Below, piece by piece: positions 15,169 to 24,625 of a DNA stretch of 64,000 bases; the stretch's first letter is position 1, and each line of letters opens with the position of its first letter. The stretch covers positions 1-64,000 of the forward strand of contig NZ_FOZZ01000015.1 of the NCBI RefSeq assembly GCF_900116225.1. Reading direction: 5' to 3'. Made by a program: the position numbers and the translations under genes. Source of the DNA: Sphingobacterium wenxiniae. GTDB taxonomy: Bacteria; Bacteroidota; Bacteroidia; Sphingobacteriales; Sphingobacteriaceae. The notes under the pieces are model-generated. The model was not told the origin of the DNA and made no database searches. It saw only the letters and a program-made list of their open reading frames with translations.

Positions 15169-15592
15169 AAGAACTTATTAAATGTATCAATTAGAGGATG
15201 ATTGCGGAGTGTATCCCCATCCTCTTTACAATATTAAGTTTATTTTTCCGTAAAGAACTTTGCAAATGGCAAGAAAATAATAGCGAGCTTACTTCGTTCA
15301 TTTTCCGAACGAGAAAATTGAAAAACTTCACCATAAACAGCTGGGGCATCAAACGAATGTAAGATAACAATACAATGATGTATCATGACATTGTGTATTG
15401 TAGTAATACAACCTGTTGTATACGCCAACAAGGTGTTGTTGTCCCTGATTTTGTGTCATGTAGCAAGACATGGAGGAACCTAGGTATTCTGACATTAATA
15501 CCATGTATATGCTGAAAATAGTTGTTTTTCGGATTTATTTTTGTTTTTATCCGCTATTTATTATCTTGCATTTCGCAACAGCATCGCCGACC
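15169..15592. other. Intergenic region with palindromes upstream of the ECF sigma gene
   Basis: No gene is supported. An in-frame extension of the sigma gene to 15470 exists but encodes an atypical hydrophobic leader. The perfect palindrome ATACAAC-CT-GTTGTAT (15406-15421) and the repeated ACAATG/CATTGT words at 15369-15398 could be operator sequence. No clear TAnnTTTG is seen. Confidence 0.4.
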
Positions 15593-16147
15593 ATGTATTT
15601 TAAACCATTATCTGAAGAAGATAGAAAGAAAATAGCCATTTACCGTGATGAAAAGATCTTTAAGGCATTTTTTATTGCCAATTTTCGGGTGTTGGAAAAT
15701 TATGCAATCCTTTTTGTGAAAGATAAGCATATCGCGGAAGATATTGTTTCGGAGGTGATGTGGAAAATGTGGCACTTAGGTTCCGATCTTGTCCATGTTG
15801 CATCTGTCGAGTCTTATCTGAGCAGGGCGGTGAAAAATAAAAGCCTAAATTATTTACGCATCAAACAAGCCTCGTATGTTGGTCATGAAGAACTTACTGA
15901 TTATCCCTGTACGGATGAAGTTTTATCTCCGGAAAGGCTACTGATTTCAGATGAAAGAATAAAACAGATAGAAGAGGCTATTGAACAGCTTCCCTCCAAA
16001 ACCCAACAAGCTTTTAAACTGGTGAAGGACGAAAACCGGAGCTATAAAGCTGCTGCCGAGATTATGGGAATTTCTACAAAAACTGTGGACAGGCACATAC
16101 AGATAGCTCTCCAAAAGCTATGGAATACCTTAAAAAAGAAAAAATAA
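15593..16147 (+). CDS. ECF-type RNA polymerase sigma factor (Bacteroidota PUL type)
   Basis: 184 residues from the ATG at 15593 (MYFKPLSEEDRKK); upstream in-frame starts would add a non-homologous hydrophobic tail. Region 2 is around ENYAILFVKDKHIAEDIVSEVMWKMW (core RNA polymerase and -10 recognition). Region 4 is LPSKTQQAFKLVKDENRSYK plus AAEIMGISTKTVDRHIQIAL (helix-turn-helix). The FecR-type anti-sigma gene follows 62 bp later and a SusC gene with an STN signalling domain after that. This is the standard transport-coupled sigma cascade, so the factor probably drives the susC operon. Confidence 0.92.
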   Translation: MYFKPLSEEDRKKIAIYRDEKIFKAFFIANFRVLENYAILFVKDKHIAEDIVSEVMWKMWHLGSDLVHVASVESYLSRAVKNKSLNYLRIKQASYVGHEELTDYPCTDEVLSPERLLISDERIKQIEEAIEQLPSKTQQAFKLVKDENRSYKAAAEIMGISTKTVDRHIQIALQKLWNTLKKKK

Positions 16148-16176
16148 AAAATTTTATTGGGGATTTTGTGGATTGG

Positions 16177-16200
16177 TTGTGTCTATATAGATAGACACAA
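16177..16200. repeat. Perfect inverted repeat between sigma and fecR genes
   Basis: TTGTGTCTAT-ATAG-ATAGACACAA, a perfect 10-bp stem ending 9 bp before the fecR start. There is no T-run, so it is more likely a translational or regulatory hairpin than a terminator. Confidence 0.5.
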
Positions 16201-16209
16201 TTATATTCC

Positions 16210-17292
16210 ATGTCAACAGAGGAAAGACATTTTCTAAATCTATTGCAAAAACATTTGCAAGGCACTCTTACATCTACTGAATGTGAAGAGCTCATGCTGT
16301 TGGCTAAGAACGACTCTGATAAAGCTATACTTTTGGATTTTCTGAAAATCAGACAGGGAGACTCGGAGAAGAATCGGTTAGAAGCTGAGATTATTTATGA
16401 AAAAAACTGTCCTAACGATTTGCATCCGTTTATTCCTTTAAAAGATGATAAAAAATATCCGAGTATAAGACGTTCAAGATACAGGTATATGGCCATCGCA
16501 GCTATCTTTATATGTCTTTTGGGCGTGCTGGTTGCTTTGCGTGCACGATATTATGAAAAGACTACGGTAGAGTGGGAGAGTATGATGACGAACAAAGGAG
16601 AACGTAAGTTCTTTAGAATGAGTGACGGAACAGAAATTTGGCTGAATAGCGGGAGTGTGCTGCGGGTAAGAAAAGGATATGGTAAAAAACACAGGATCAT
16701 GACCTTGGAAGGGGAGGCCTATTTCTCTGTTGCTAAAAATAGGGATTTACCGTTGCGAGTGAAGACTATGGGTGCCGAAATAGAGGTCCTCGGCACAATC
16801 TTTAACGTAAAAGCCTATCCCGAGGATCATGGAACGGAGACATCCTTGATCGAGGGCAGTGTAAAATTACATGTTGACAGTCGTAAGGGGAGAAAAGATT
16901 ATGTCCTAAAGCCCGGAGACAAAGTAGAAGTGCTGAAACAGCATCCTCCCAAAGAAAAAGGATGGATGAAGCTGCAGAGACCAAGTCTTCCCCCTCCTCC
17001 GCCAGAAGCTATTGTCGATTATAAAAAGATTTTAATACAAAATGAAGAGCCATTGGAACTGATGTGGATTGAAAATAAGCTGGTATTTAATGGCGATGCC
17101 TTTGAATCTGTGGTGAGGAAACTGGAACGATGGTATAACCGTACTATCGTTATCGTAAATAATAATTTAAAAGAAGAGTCTTTTACAGGGATTTTTCAAG
17201 AACAGACCTGTGAACAGGTACTTGACCTGTTGCAAAGAACTGATGTGCAATTTAATTATAAAGTGGAAAATGGTATTATCTATCTAAAATAA
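16210..17292 (+). CDS. FecR-family anti-sigma factor
   Basis: 360 residues. The cytoplasmic N-terminal part (1-90) should bind the sigma factor. One membrane helix is YMAIAAIFICLLGVLVALRA (about 95-115). The periplasmic FecR domain follows (GERKFFRMSDGTEIWLNSGS, LEGEAYFSVAKNRDLPLRVK, VLGTIFNVKAYPED, ETSLIEGSVKL). A C-terminal DUF4974-type secretin-like domain (VVRKLERWYNRTIVIVNNNL, SFTGIFQE, NGIIYLK) would contact the STN domain of SusC. The gene sits between sigma and susC, as in typical glycan-use loci. Confidence 0.93.
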   Translation: MSTEERHFLNLLQKHLQGTLTSTECEELMLLAKNDSDKAILLDFLKIRQGDSEKNRLEAEIIYEKNCPNDLHPFIPLKDDKKYPSIRRSRYRYMAIAAIFICLLGVLVALRARYYEKTTVEWESMMTNKGERKFFRMSDGTEIWLNSGSVLRVRKGYGKKHRIMTLEGEAYFSVAKNRDLPLRVKTMGAEIEVLGTIFNVKAYPEDHGTETSLIEGSVKLHVDSRKGRKDYVLKPGDKVEVLKQHPPKEKGWMKLQRPSLPPPPPEAIVDYKKILIQNEEPLELMWIENKLVFNGDAFESVVRKLERWYNRTIVIVNNNLKEESFTGIFQEQTCEQVLDLLQRTDVQFNYKVENGIIYLK

Positions 17293-17327
17293 AAAAGTAT
17301 GACATAGACCTAATTCAAATTAAAAAA

Positions 17328-17352
17328 GGGTATATCTGATCTGATATACCCC
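17328..17352 (+). promoter_or_regulatory. Hairpin upstream of susC
   Basis: GGGTATATC pairs with GATATACCC around a six-base loop. It lies in the 132-bp gap between fecR and susC without a T-run; it may be an mRNA stability element or part of the susC leader. Confidence 0.4.
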
Positions 17353-17424
17353 GAATGTTAACCCTTGAGCATCGAGCCGTAGGAAAGTAGGATGCTCTAT
17401 TGATTAATTTTAAACGCTAAAAGT

Positions 17425-20400
17425 ATGAAAAAAAAATCACATGCTGAATTTCATGTGCCCATTCCCTATTACCTAAAATGGTTACTCATGTTTAAGTTAA
17501 CTGTATTCTTTTTAATAGCTTTTTCTTGCAGTGTATTTGCAAATGAATCCAAAGCACAAGGAACAGTATCATTTCGTTATCAACAGGTTACGTTGAAGAA
17601 TTTACTGTTGTCAATAGAAGAACAAACCAATGTATCCTTTATTTACAACGACAACCTGATTAAAGATTTCCGTGTGAATGATGTCGATGTCTTTGAAAGG
17701 CCATGGCAGGAAGTACTTTCACCGATATTGGAGGAGAGAGAACTGACAATGGACTTTATTGGAAATAACCGTGCCGTTGTTCGGAAAAAGAGCTTTGCAC
17801 AAGAGCTTGTGGCCTCAGGTACTATTCGGGATGCTAAAGGTCAGCCTATAGCCTCGGTATCAGTTACACAAAAAGGAACTCAAAGAGCGACACTATCCAA
17901 CAGTGAAGGTCAATTCTCCTTAGTTGTGGACAATGAGAATGTTGTTTTGCAGTTCTCCTATATCGGGTATCTTACAGAGGAAATTCCTTTTCAGCGGGGA
18001 GACATGCAAATCGTGTTAGCAGAAGATCTTGCTCATTTGGAGGAAGTTGTGGTCGTAGGTTATGGTACCCAAAAACGCGAGACTATTACGGGCTCGGTGG
18101 TTGCGGTAAAAGGAGAAGAGCTTAGAAAATCCCCGGCTTTGAACGTGTCGAATTCAATCGCTGGTCGTGTGCCTGGGGTTGTTGCTACTAACGCCAGTGC
18201 CGAACCAGGTTATGATGGTTCAAATATTAAAATCCGGGGTACAAATACATTAGGAGATAGCGGGCCACTTATCGTTATTGATGGTATACCTGCACGTCAA
18301 GGCGGTTTTGATCGTTTAAATCCTGCAGATATTGACAATATCTCCATATTAAAGGATGCGTCTGCAGCCATTTATGGAGCTCGGGCAGCAAACGGTGTAA
18401 TTTTGGTTACAACGAAACGAGGAAAATCCGGTAAACCAAAACTGTCCTATAGTTATAATCAGGGATTTTCTCAACCTACCGTAATCCCTGAATTAACGGA
18501 TGCCAACAAGTATGCGGAGCTTCGTAATGAATTGGAAATTTTTAAATTGCCTGTGAGCGAATGGACGAATGCATTGCAAGGATTTAATTCTGTAGGATCA
18601 TACCAGCGCCCAAACGGAGGACATCTGGAAGCGCCTTTCACTCCGGAAGATAAAGAATTATTCCGAAATGGGAGTGATCCATGGGGACATCCCAATACAG
18701 ATTGGTATGGGGCAGCATTAAAAAACTGGTCTCAACAACAGCGACATAATCTGCAAATTGATGGAGGCTCTGAAAACATGCGTTATCTTATGTCTTTAGG
18801 ATACCAAGATCAGGATGGATATTACAAAAATTCAGCTACAGGATATAAACAGTATGATTTCAGGATTAACCTGGATGCTGATATAAATAATTATGTCAAA
18901 GTGCAGTTTGGTGTCTTAGGTCGGCAAGAGGATAGAAATTTCCCTACAAAAGGAGCTGCTACTATCTTTAGAATGTTAATGCGTGGAAACCCGACGATGC
19001 CGGCTTATTGGCCAAATGGTATGCCGGGACCTGATATTGAGCATGGTGAGAACCCCGTGGTTATTACGACTAATCAAACAGGATACGACCATGATAAACG
19101 TTACTATTTACAGACCAATGGTCAGGTCGATATTACAAATCCGTGGGTAGAAGGGTTAAAGCTTTCCTTAACTGCATCTGTAGATAAGTATGTGAAAAAA
19201 CAAAAGAGATGGACTACTCCTTGGTATCTCTATACCTGGCAAGGTGGATATGAAGACGATGGATTAACACCTCGCTTAGAACGAGGTAAGCGTGGTCCCG
19301 CAGAGCCTAATTTGCAGCACATGGAAGAAGATCAGATGAACATCTTGATGGGTGCTGTTTTGAACTACGAGAAATCTATAAATAATCATAATATCAGCCT
19401 ATTAGCCGGGGTAAACCGCGAAACTATCCGCAATGATTATCTCAGCGCTTTCAGACGTTATTTTCTGTCAGACAATATTGATTATTTATTTGCTGGGGGA
19501 GATGCCGAGAAAGATAACGACGGAGGAGCGTGGGAACGTGCCCGTTTGAATTACTTTGGACGTGTAGGCTACAACTTTAGCAGTAAATATATAGCTGAGT
19601 TCCTGTGGCGTTATGATGGCTCTTATATGTTCCCGGAAAACAAGCGTTATGGTTTCTTTCCTGGAGTCATGTTAGGATATGTATTATCCGAAGAGAGCTT
19701 CTGGAAGGACAATCTGCCTTTCGCTAATTACATGAAATTGCGCGCTTCTTATGGGCAAATGGGTAATGACAATATTTATTACGATGGTGATTTGCAGGAG
19801 TATCAGTATTTCTCGACGTATGCCTTTGGAACATATATCATTGGTGGCGATGTCGTGAAATCGCTGTATGAAAGCCGTGTGCCGAATAACTTTATCACTT
19901 GGGAAGTAGCAAATAACTATAACTTAGGTTTGGACATGCAGTTTTTGGGTGGAAAAATTAACGCAGAATTTGATGTATTCAAAAATAGCAGAAACAGCAT
20001 TCTTTGGAGAAGAAATGCTTCTATACCACAAAGCACAGGGATGACATTGCCAGCAGAAAATATAGGCAAGGTTGATAATTCGGGATGGGAGTTCAATGTA
20101 GGATGGCAAGATCAGATAGGAGAGCTCGGATATAGAATTTCGGTTAATGGCGGTTATTCAAAAAACAAAATCGTGTTCTGGGATGAAGCGCCCGGAGCCC
20201 CGGCTTGGCAGCAGAGTACAGGTCGAGTCATCAACGCCGGCTTATATTATATCTATGATGGTGTTTTCAAAGATCAAGCAGCAATCGATGCGAACACTAC
20301 CGATTATAGCTTGATTACCGGTAATTTACGTCCGGGTGATATGAAATATGTGGACTATGACAACGATGGTAAAATAACACCGAATGACCGTGTCCGCAGA

Positions 20401-20880
20401 GACAGAAATACAGACCCTCGATTCCAGGGAGGGATTAACTTAGGGCTGAATTACAAAAATTTTGATTTAAGCATCCTATTCCAAGGAGCAACCGGAGGAG
20501 AGTTGAGAGTAGGAACGGATGAATCCGGTGCAATAGGTAACTATCTATTGGATTTTTACGAAAACAGATGGTCTATTGAGAACCCAAGCGATGTGCATCC
20601 AAGAATTACGGATCGTAGTGATCAGTATTACTCGTATAACAATACCTATTGGTTGAGAAGTACAAATTATATCCGCTTGAAAAATGTCGAGCTGGGCTAT
20701 AACTTCTCTTCGTCGCTATTGGAAAAAATGAAAATGAGTAACCTGCGTCTTTATGTGAGTGGTTTGAACCTGTTAACATGGAGCAAGATTAAGGTGTTAG
20801 ATCCTGAGGCAACAAATGAACTGGGGCAGTACTATCCACAGGCCAGATTGATAAATGCAGGAGTAATGGTTTCATTTTAA
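17425..20880 (+). CDS. SusC/RagA-family TonB-dependent outer membrane transporter with STN domain
   Basis: 1151 residues. After the leader (hydrophobic around 20-40, ending SKAQG) comes an STN/secretin-type signalling domain (VTLKNLLLSIEEQTNVSFIY, about 50-125) and a carboxypeptidase-regulatory-like beta-sandwich (GTIRDAKGQPIASVSVTQKG). The SusC signature EEVVVVGYGTQKRETITGSV, the plug (IKIRGTNTLGDSGPLIVIDG and LKDASAAIYGARAANGVILV) and a 22-strand barrel ending NAGVMVSF complete it. It imports glycan fragments together with the SusD encoded 13 bp downstream. The STN domain links substrate binding to FecR and the sigma factor. Confidence 0.96.
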   Translation: MKKKSHAEFHVPIPYYLKWLLMFKLTVFFLIAFSCSVFANESKAQGTVSFRYQQVTLKNLLLSIEEQTNVSFIYNDNLIKDFRVNDVDVFERPWQEVLSPILEERELTMDFIGNNRAVVRKKSFAQELVASGTIRDAKGQPIASVSVTQKGTQRATLSNSEGQFSLVVDNENVVLQFSYIGYLTEEIPFQRGDMQIVLAEDLAHLEEVVVVGYGTQKRETITGSVVAVKGEELRKSPALNVSNSIAGRVPGVVATNASAEPGYDGSNIKIRGTNTLGDSGPLIVIDGIPARQGGFDRLNPADIDNISILKDASAAIYGARAANGVILVTTKRGKSGKPKLSYSYNQGFSQPTVIPELTDANKYAELRNELEIFKLPVSEWTNALQGFNSVGSYQRPNGGHLEAPFTPEDKELFRNGSDPWGHPNTDWYGAALKNWSQQQRHNLQIDGGSENMRYLMSLGYQDQDGYYKNSATGYKQYDFRINLDADINNYVKVQFGVLGRQEDRNFPTKGAATIFRMLMRGNPTMPAYWPNGMPGPDIEHGENPVVITTNQTGYDHDKRYYLQTNGQVDITNPWVEGLKLSLTASVDKYVKKQKRWTTPWYLYTWQGGYEDDGLTPRLERGKRGPAEPNLQHMEEDQMNILMGAVLNYEKSINNHNISLLAGVNRETIRNDYLSAFRRYFLSDNIDYLFAGGDAEKDNDGGAWERARLNYFGRVGYNFSSKYIAEFLWRYDGSYMFPENKRYGFFPGVMLGYVLSEESFWKDNLPFANYMKLRASYGQMGNDNIYYDGDLQEYQYFSTYAFGTYIIGGDVVKSLYESRVPNNFITWEVANNYNLGLDMQFLGGKINAEFDVFKNSRNSILWRRNASIPQSTGMTLPAENIGKVDNSGWEFNVGWQDQIGELGYRISVNGGYSKNKIVFWDEAPGAPAWQQSTGRVINAGLYYIYDGVFKDQAAIDANTTDYSLITGNLRPGDMKYVDYDNDGKITPNDRVRRDRNTDPRFQGGINLGLNYKNFDLSILFQGATGGELRVGTDESGAIGNYLLDFYENRWSIENPSDVHPRITDRSDQYYSYNNTYWLRSTNYIRLKNVELGYNFSSSLLEKMKMSNLRLYVSGLNLLTWSKIKVLDPEATNELGQYYPQARLINAGVMVSF

Positions 20881-20893
20881 AACATTATAGAAT

Positions 20894-22765
20894 ATGAGCA
20901 AGCTTAAGAAATTTTTATATATAGTTTTACTGGGTTCTATAACGATGTCTTGCAATGATGACTTCGTTAATACCAGACCGCTTGGGGAGGTGTCGGAAGA
21001 AAGTGTGTGGAGTGACGGCGCATTATCACAAGCCTTTATCTTTGAAGTCTACAACGGGTTCGGTGTAGGAGGTTTCTATGAACAACAAATGGCCTCTATG
21101 ACGGATGAAGCATTGTTTACACACCCGGGAAGGGGAATTAACACCGTGACAGAAGCGAGAGTTAACGATGCCGAACAGGGATATATTATGGATACGTACA
21201 AATATGACGAAATGTACCGTCGTATCCGTGCCACAAATATTGCTATTCAAAATTTGCGCGATCCAAAATTCGATAATCCTGCGTTGGCGGATCAATTGTT
21301 GGGTGAAGCCTATTTTCTTCGGGCATATTATTATCATCAACTGGTCAGGCTCCATGGTGCGGTTCCGCTGATAGATATTGTCTATAAATTAGGCGATGAA
21401 GGATATGCAAAAGAGCGGAATACTTTTGAAGAGTGTGTAGATTTTATTGTTAAAGATTGTGATTCGGCAGCATTTCTATTGGATGGTGTAGCAAGAACCG
21501 ATGGTAGGGCAAACGAAGTGGCAGCACTTGCCCTTAAATCGCGGGTATTGACCTATGCGGCAAGTGATCTGTATGATAATGCTACTGCGAAATCCAAATC
21601 TTCCGTTATCAATGTTTATCAGTCGCCACAGTATATCGGATATACCTCTGGAAATCGTGCAGATCGTTGGAAAAAAGCTAAAGATGCCAGCAAAGCTGTT
21701 CTTGATCGTGCAGAACACAGCTATAAACTTAATTTAGAGGCTGCGGAAGAAGCAGAACAAGGCAAGAATAATTATATTGCTATTGCTATGGCCGGCGGAA
21801 GCAAGGTCGCGGATGCGGATGGAAAAAGAGATCTTATCTTAGGTCGCTTCTTCTCTGATTTGAAAGATGAGCGCGGCAGTTGGGTTGGGCGGGATAACGG
21901 TCCTAACGGCTATCACAACTGGGCAGGAAATACGCCAACACAATTGTTGGTCGATGATTACGAGATGATTGACGGAAGCAGGTTCAATTGGGAAAATGAG
22001 GCACATAAAACTGCCCCATATCAGAATAGAGATCCTCGTCTTTATGCTTCCATATTATATGATGGTGCCGAATGGAAACCTCGTACAGATGATGTAAAAG
22101 GAAGAGATCCGCATAATCAGATTCAAACGGGTCAATATGAAGTAACAAATGCTTCCGGAGTAAAAGTTGTGCAGTTTGGATTGGATACACGGAATAGCCC
22201 CATAGAAGATTGGAATGGTTCTTATACAGGATATTATTATCGTAAATTTGTGGATGCAGATCCCGCCATAGTCGATCAGAATACGAGACAATTTATTCCA
22301 TGGCCTTTACTCAGGTACACTGAGGCAGTCCTCAATTATGTAGAAGCATGTATTGAATTGGGAGAGGAAACAGAGGCGAGATTGTGGCTCAACAAAGTGC
22401 GTTATCGCGCAGGTATGCCCGCTGTTAATGATAGTGGAAATGCACTAATGGCTCGTTATCGTAATGAAAGGCGTATCGAATTAGCTTATGAAGAGCACCG
22501 ATACTTCGATGTAAGGAGATGGATGATTGCTCCGGAAACCTTAGGCCGAAAAGTGACAACCATTAAAATAGAAGGAAAATTAAAGCCTGGGAAATCGGTA
22601 TCTGTGTATAAATACGATCAAGATAACTATACATATACCTATGCTGTTAATACTATTGATCCTGGTATAGAAAACAGGGTGTGGAACGATAAAATGTACT
22701 TCACATCTTTCCATCGTGACGAGATGAATAGAAATACTGAACTCGAACAGAATCCCGGATATTAA
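20894..22765 (+). CDS. SusD/RagB-family surface glycan-binding lipoprotein
   Basis: 623 residues. The lipobox region ends ITMSCNDDF, with Cys as lipid anchor. The TPR-like SusD fold shows QLLGEAYFLRAYYYHQLVRL near residue 135, the family signature for the N-terminal half, and the C-terminal RYTEAVLNYVEACIELGEE, ARLWLNKVRYRAGMP and RNERRIELAYEEHRYFDVRR signature. It acts as the lid of the SusC transporter at the cell surface. A strong terminator follows. Confidence 0.96.
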   Translation: MSKLKKFLYIVLLGSITMSCNDDFVNTRPLGEVSEESVWSDGALSQAFIFEVYNGFGVGGFYEQQMASMTDEALFTHPGRGINTVTEARVNDAEQGYIMDTYKYDEMYRRIRATNIAIQNLRDPKFDNPALADQLLGEAYFLRAYYYHQLVRLHGAVPLIDIVYKLGDEGYAKERNTFEECVDFIVKDCDSAAFLLDGVARTDGRANEVAALALKSRVLTYAASDLYDNATAKSKSSVINVYQSPQYIGYTSGNRADRWKKAKDASKAVLDRAEHSYKLNLEAAEEAEQGKNNYIAIAMAGGSKVADADGKRDLILGRFFSDLKDERGSWVGRDNGPNGYHNWAGNTPTQLLVDDYEMIDGSRFNWENEAHKTAPYQNRDPRLYASILYDGAEWKPRTDDVKGRDPHNQIQTGQYEVTNASGVKVVQFGLDTRNSPIEDWNGSYTGYYYRKFVDADPAIVDQNTRQFIPWPLLRYTEAVLNYVEACIELGEETEARLWLNKVRYRAGMPAVNDSGNALMARYRNERRIELAYEEHRYFDVRRWMIAPETLGRKVTTIKIEGKLKPGKSVSVYKYDQDNYTYTYAVNTIDPGIENRVWNDKMYFTSFHRDEMNRNTELEQNPGY

Positions 22766-22784
22766 CGCTTCTGTTTAATTGATG

Positions 22785-22819
22785 AAAAAATGCCCAAAAT
22801 ATTATTTTGGGCATTTTTT
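22785..22819 (+). terminator. Terminator after susD
   Basis: AAAAAATGCCCAAAAT and ATTTTGGGCATTTTTT form a nearly perfect stem with T6 at the end. It separates susCD from the enzyme genes. Confidence 0.85.
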
Positions 22820-22928
22820 CTATTTGTAAATATCCATAGGTTATAATTTTTCTCTAAATTTAAGGTATGTCGGTAATTCCTCTATGCATTACAAACTTAA
22901 CGTCTTTAATATAACTCAACGAACAAAG

Positions 22929-24464
22929 ATGAATTACATGAGAGTAATACAAATACCGTGTTTTGTAGTCTGTCTTTTTATTGCTGTACAAATACATGCC
23001 CAGCAGAAAAAGCCCAATATCGTGATTATCATTTCCGATGATCACGCTTATCAGACGATTGGCGCATATGGTTCCAATACAGGACGAACTCCCAATATCG
23101 ATCGTATAGCGGGAGAGGGGGCGACTTTTCATAGGGCATTTGTCAATAATTCTATTTGTGGGCCAAGTCGAGCGACATTACTTACAGGAAAATACAGTCA
23201 TAAAAATGGATTTAAAGATAATGAAACGTCAAACTTTGATTTTTCCCAGAATCTATTTGTCAAAGACCTGCAGCAAGTAGGTTACAAAACCGCATGGATA
23301 GGTAAGATACATCTGGGGCATCAGCTTCAAGGGTTCAATTATTATGATGTGCTTATCGGGCAAGGACACTACTTTAATCCTGATTTTATTTCCAATACCG
23401 GTAAAACCCGAGTAGAAGGCTACGTGTCGGATATTGTTACGGATAAAGCTTTGGGATGGTTGGATAGTATCGGGACAGAAGACCCTTTTTGTTTGATTAT
23501 AGGTCATAAAGCAACTCATCGTACTTGGATGCCGGATCCTAAAGATTTTGGATTATACGATAGGGATTCTATTCCATTGCCAGATACCTATTACGATGCC
23601 TATGCTGGACGGGAAGCTGCCGCTGTTCAAGAAATGTCCATCGACAAGGATATGCGAATGGGATACGATCTGAAAATGTTCGATTCGTGGGAGAACATGA
23701 TGAAAGATGGTAATTTTAGCCGAATGACCGATGCGCAAAAGAAACAATACTGGGCATATTATCGACCGATTTATGAAAAGTTAAAATTAGATAATCTTTC
23801 TGGAAAAGCGCTAGCAGAATGGAAATACAGAAGGTACATGGTTGATTATCTGAATACCGCAACGTCTATGGATAGAAATATCGGGCGAGTGTTGGATTAC
23901 CTTAAGTCTCATTACTTAGAAGATAATACCTTGGTCGTCTATCTTTCCGATCAGGGCTTTTATATGGGTGAACATGGTTGGTTTGACAAACGGTTCATGT
24001 ATGAGGAGTCGTTCCGTACACCTATGGTTGCACGATGGCCTGGGGTAATTCCAGCTGGTGCACAGGTGGATAGTAAAGTCGTGAATGCAGATATTGGGCC
24101 TACTATCTTGGAAATTGCAGATGTCAGCAAACCAAAGGATATGCAAGGAATTTCTTTTTTGAAAACGCTGAAAAATCCAAAGAAAGAACACAGAGAGACA
24201 GTGTATTATCATTACTATGAAAATGGTGAGCATGCCGTTTCTCCACATTTTGGAGTGCGGGATAACCAATACAAACTGATTCGTTTTTATAAAAGAGTTG
24301 AGGGTTGGGAATTGTTTGACCTGAAGAACGACCCTCAGGAACTTCGCAATATATACAACGATCCATCTTACCAACGGATTGTGAAGAAGATGAAAACCAA
24401 ACTGAAAAAGGAAATCCAACGATTTGACGATAAGGAAGCACATGATATTCTTTTAAAGGATTGA
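22929..24464 (+). CDS. Secreted arylsulfatase-family sulfatase
   Basis: 511 residues from the ATG at 22929 (an upstream in-frame ATG at 22884 lacks leader character). Signal peptide ends IHAQQ. PNIVIIISDDHAYQTIG carries the calcium-binding Asp pair. The activation motif is CGPSRATLLTGKY, in which Cys becomes formylglycine (C-x-P-S-R). Further sites are WIGKIHLG and YLSDQGFYMGEHGWFDKRFM, with the Asp and His of the active site. It is an S1 sulfatase that would remove sulfate from a glycan in the periplasm. A separate formylglycine-generating or anaerobic maturase is not encoded here and must be elsewhere. Confidence 0.94.
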   Translation: MNYMRVIQIPCFVVCLFIAVQIHAQQKKPNIVIIISDDHAYQTIGAYGSNTGRTPNIDRIAGEGATFHRAFVNNSICGPSRATLLTGKYSHKNGFKDNETSNFDFSQNLFVKDLQQVGYKTAWIGKIHLGHQLQGFNYYDVLIGQGHYFNPDFISNTGKTRVEGYVSDIVTDKALGWLDSIGTEDPFCLIIGHKATHRTWMPDPKDFGLYDRDSIPLPDTYYDAYAGREAAAVQEMSIDKDMRMGYDLKMFDSWENMMKDGNFSRMTDAQKKQYWAYYRPIYEKLKLDNLSGKALAEWKYRRYMVDYLNTATSMDRNIGRVLDYLKSHYLEDNTLVVYLSDQGFYMGEHGWFDKRFMYEESFRTPMVARWPGVIPAGAQVDSKVVNADIGPTILEIADVSKPKDMQGISFLKTLKNPKKEHRETVYYHYYENGEHAVSPHFGVRDNQYKLIRFYKRVEGWELFDLKNDPQELRNIYNDPSYQRIVKKMKTKLKKEIQRFDDKEAHDILLKD

Positions 24465-24503
24465 CCACTGTTTTAGTTGTGTTAAAAATAGGATATATAG
24501 TTT

Positions 24504-24529
24504 ACGCCCCAATTAATTGGGGCGTTTTT
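24504..24529 (+). terminator. Terminator after the sulfatase gene
   Basis: The perfect palindrome CGCCCCAATTAATTGGGGCG (24505-24524) is followed by T5. Confidence 0.85.
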
Positions 24530-24625
24530 GGCTTCTGCTGCTAGGATTACAAAAGTTTTCAGTATTTTTAATTGCATTATAGCATAACCTAACAAACTGT
24601 ATATTCTAAAGAGAAACCTCATACG

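Noticed and set aside
15470..15592. N-terminal extension of the ECF sigma factor
   Set aside because: The added residues are hydrophobic and unlike any sigma factor; the ATG at 15593 gives the normal length.
22884..22928. Earlier start of the sulfatase
   Set aside because: It would place a polar stretch before a clean signal peptide that begins at 22929.
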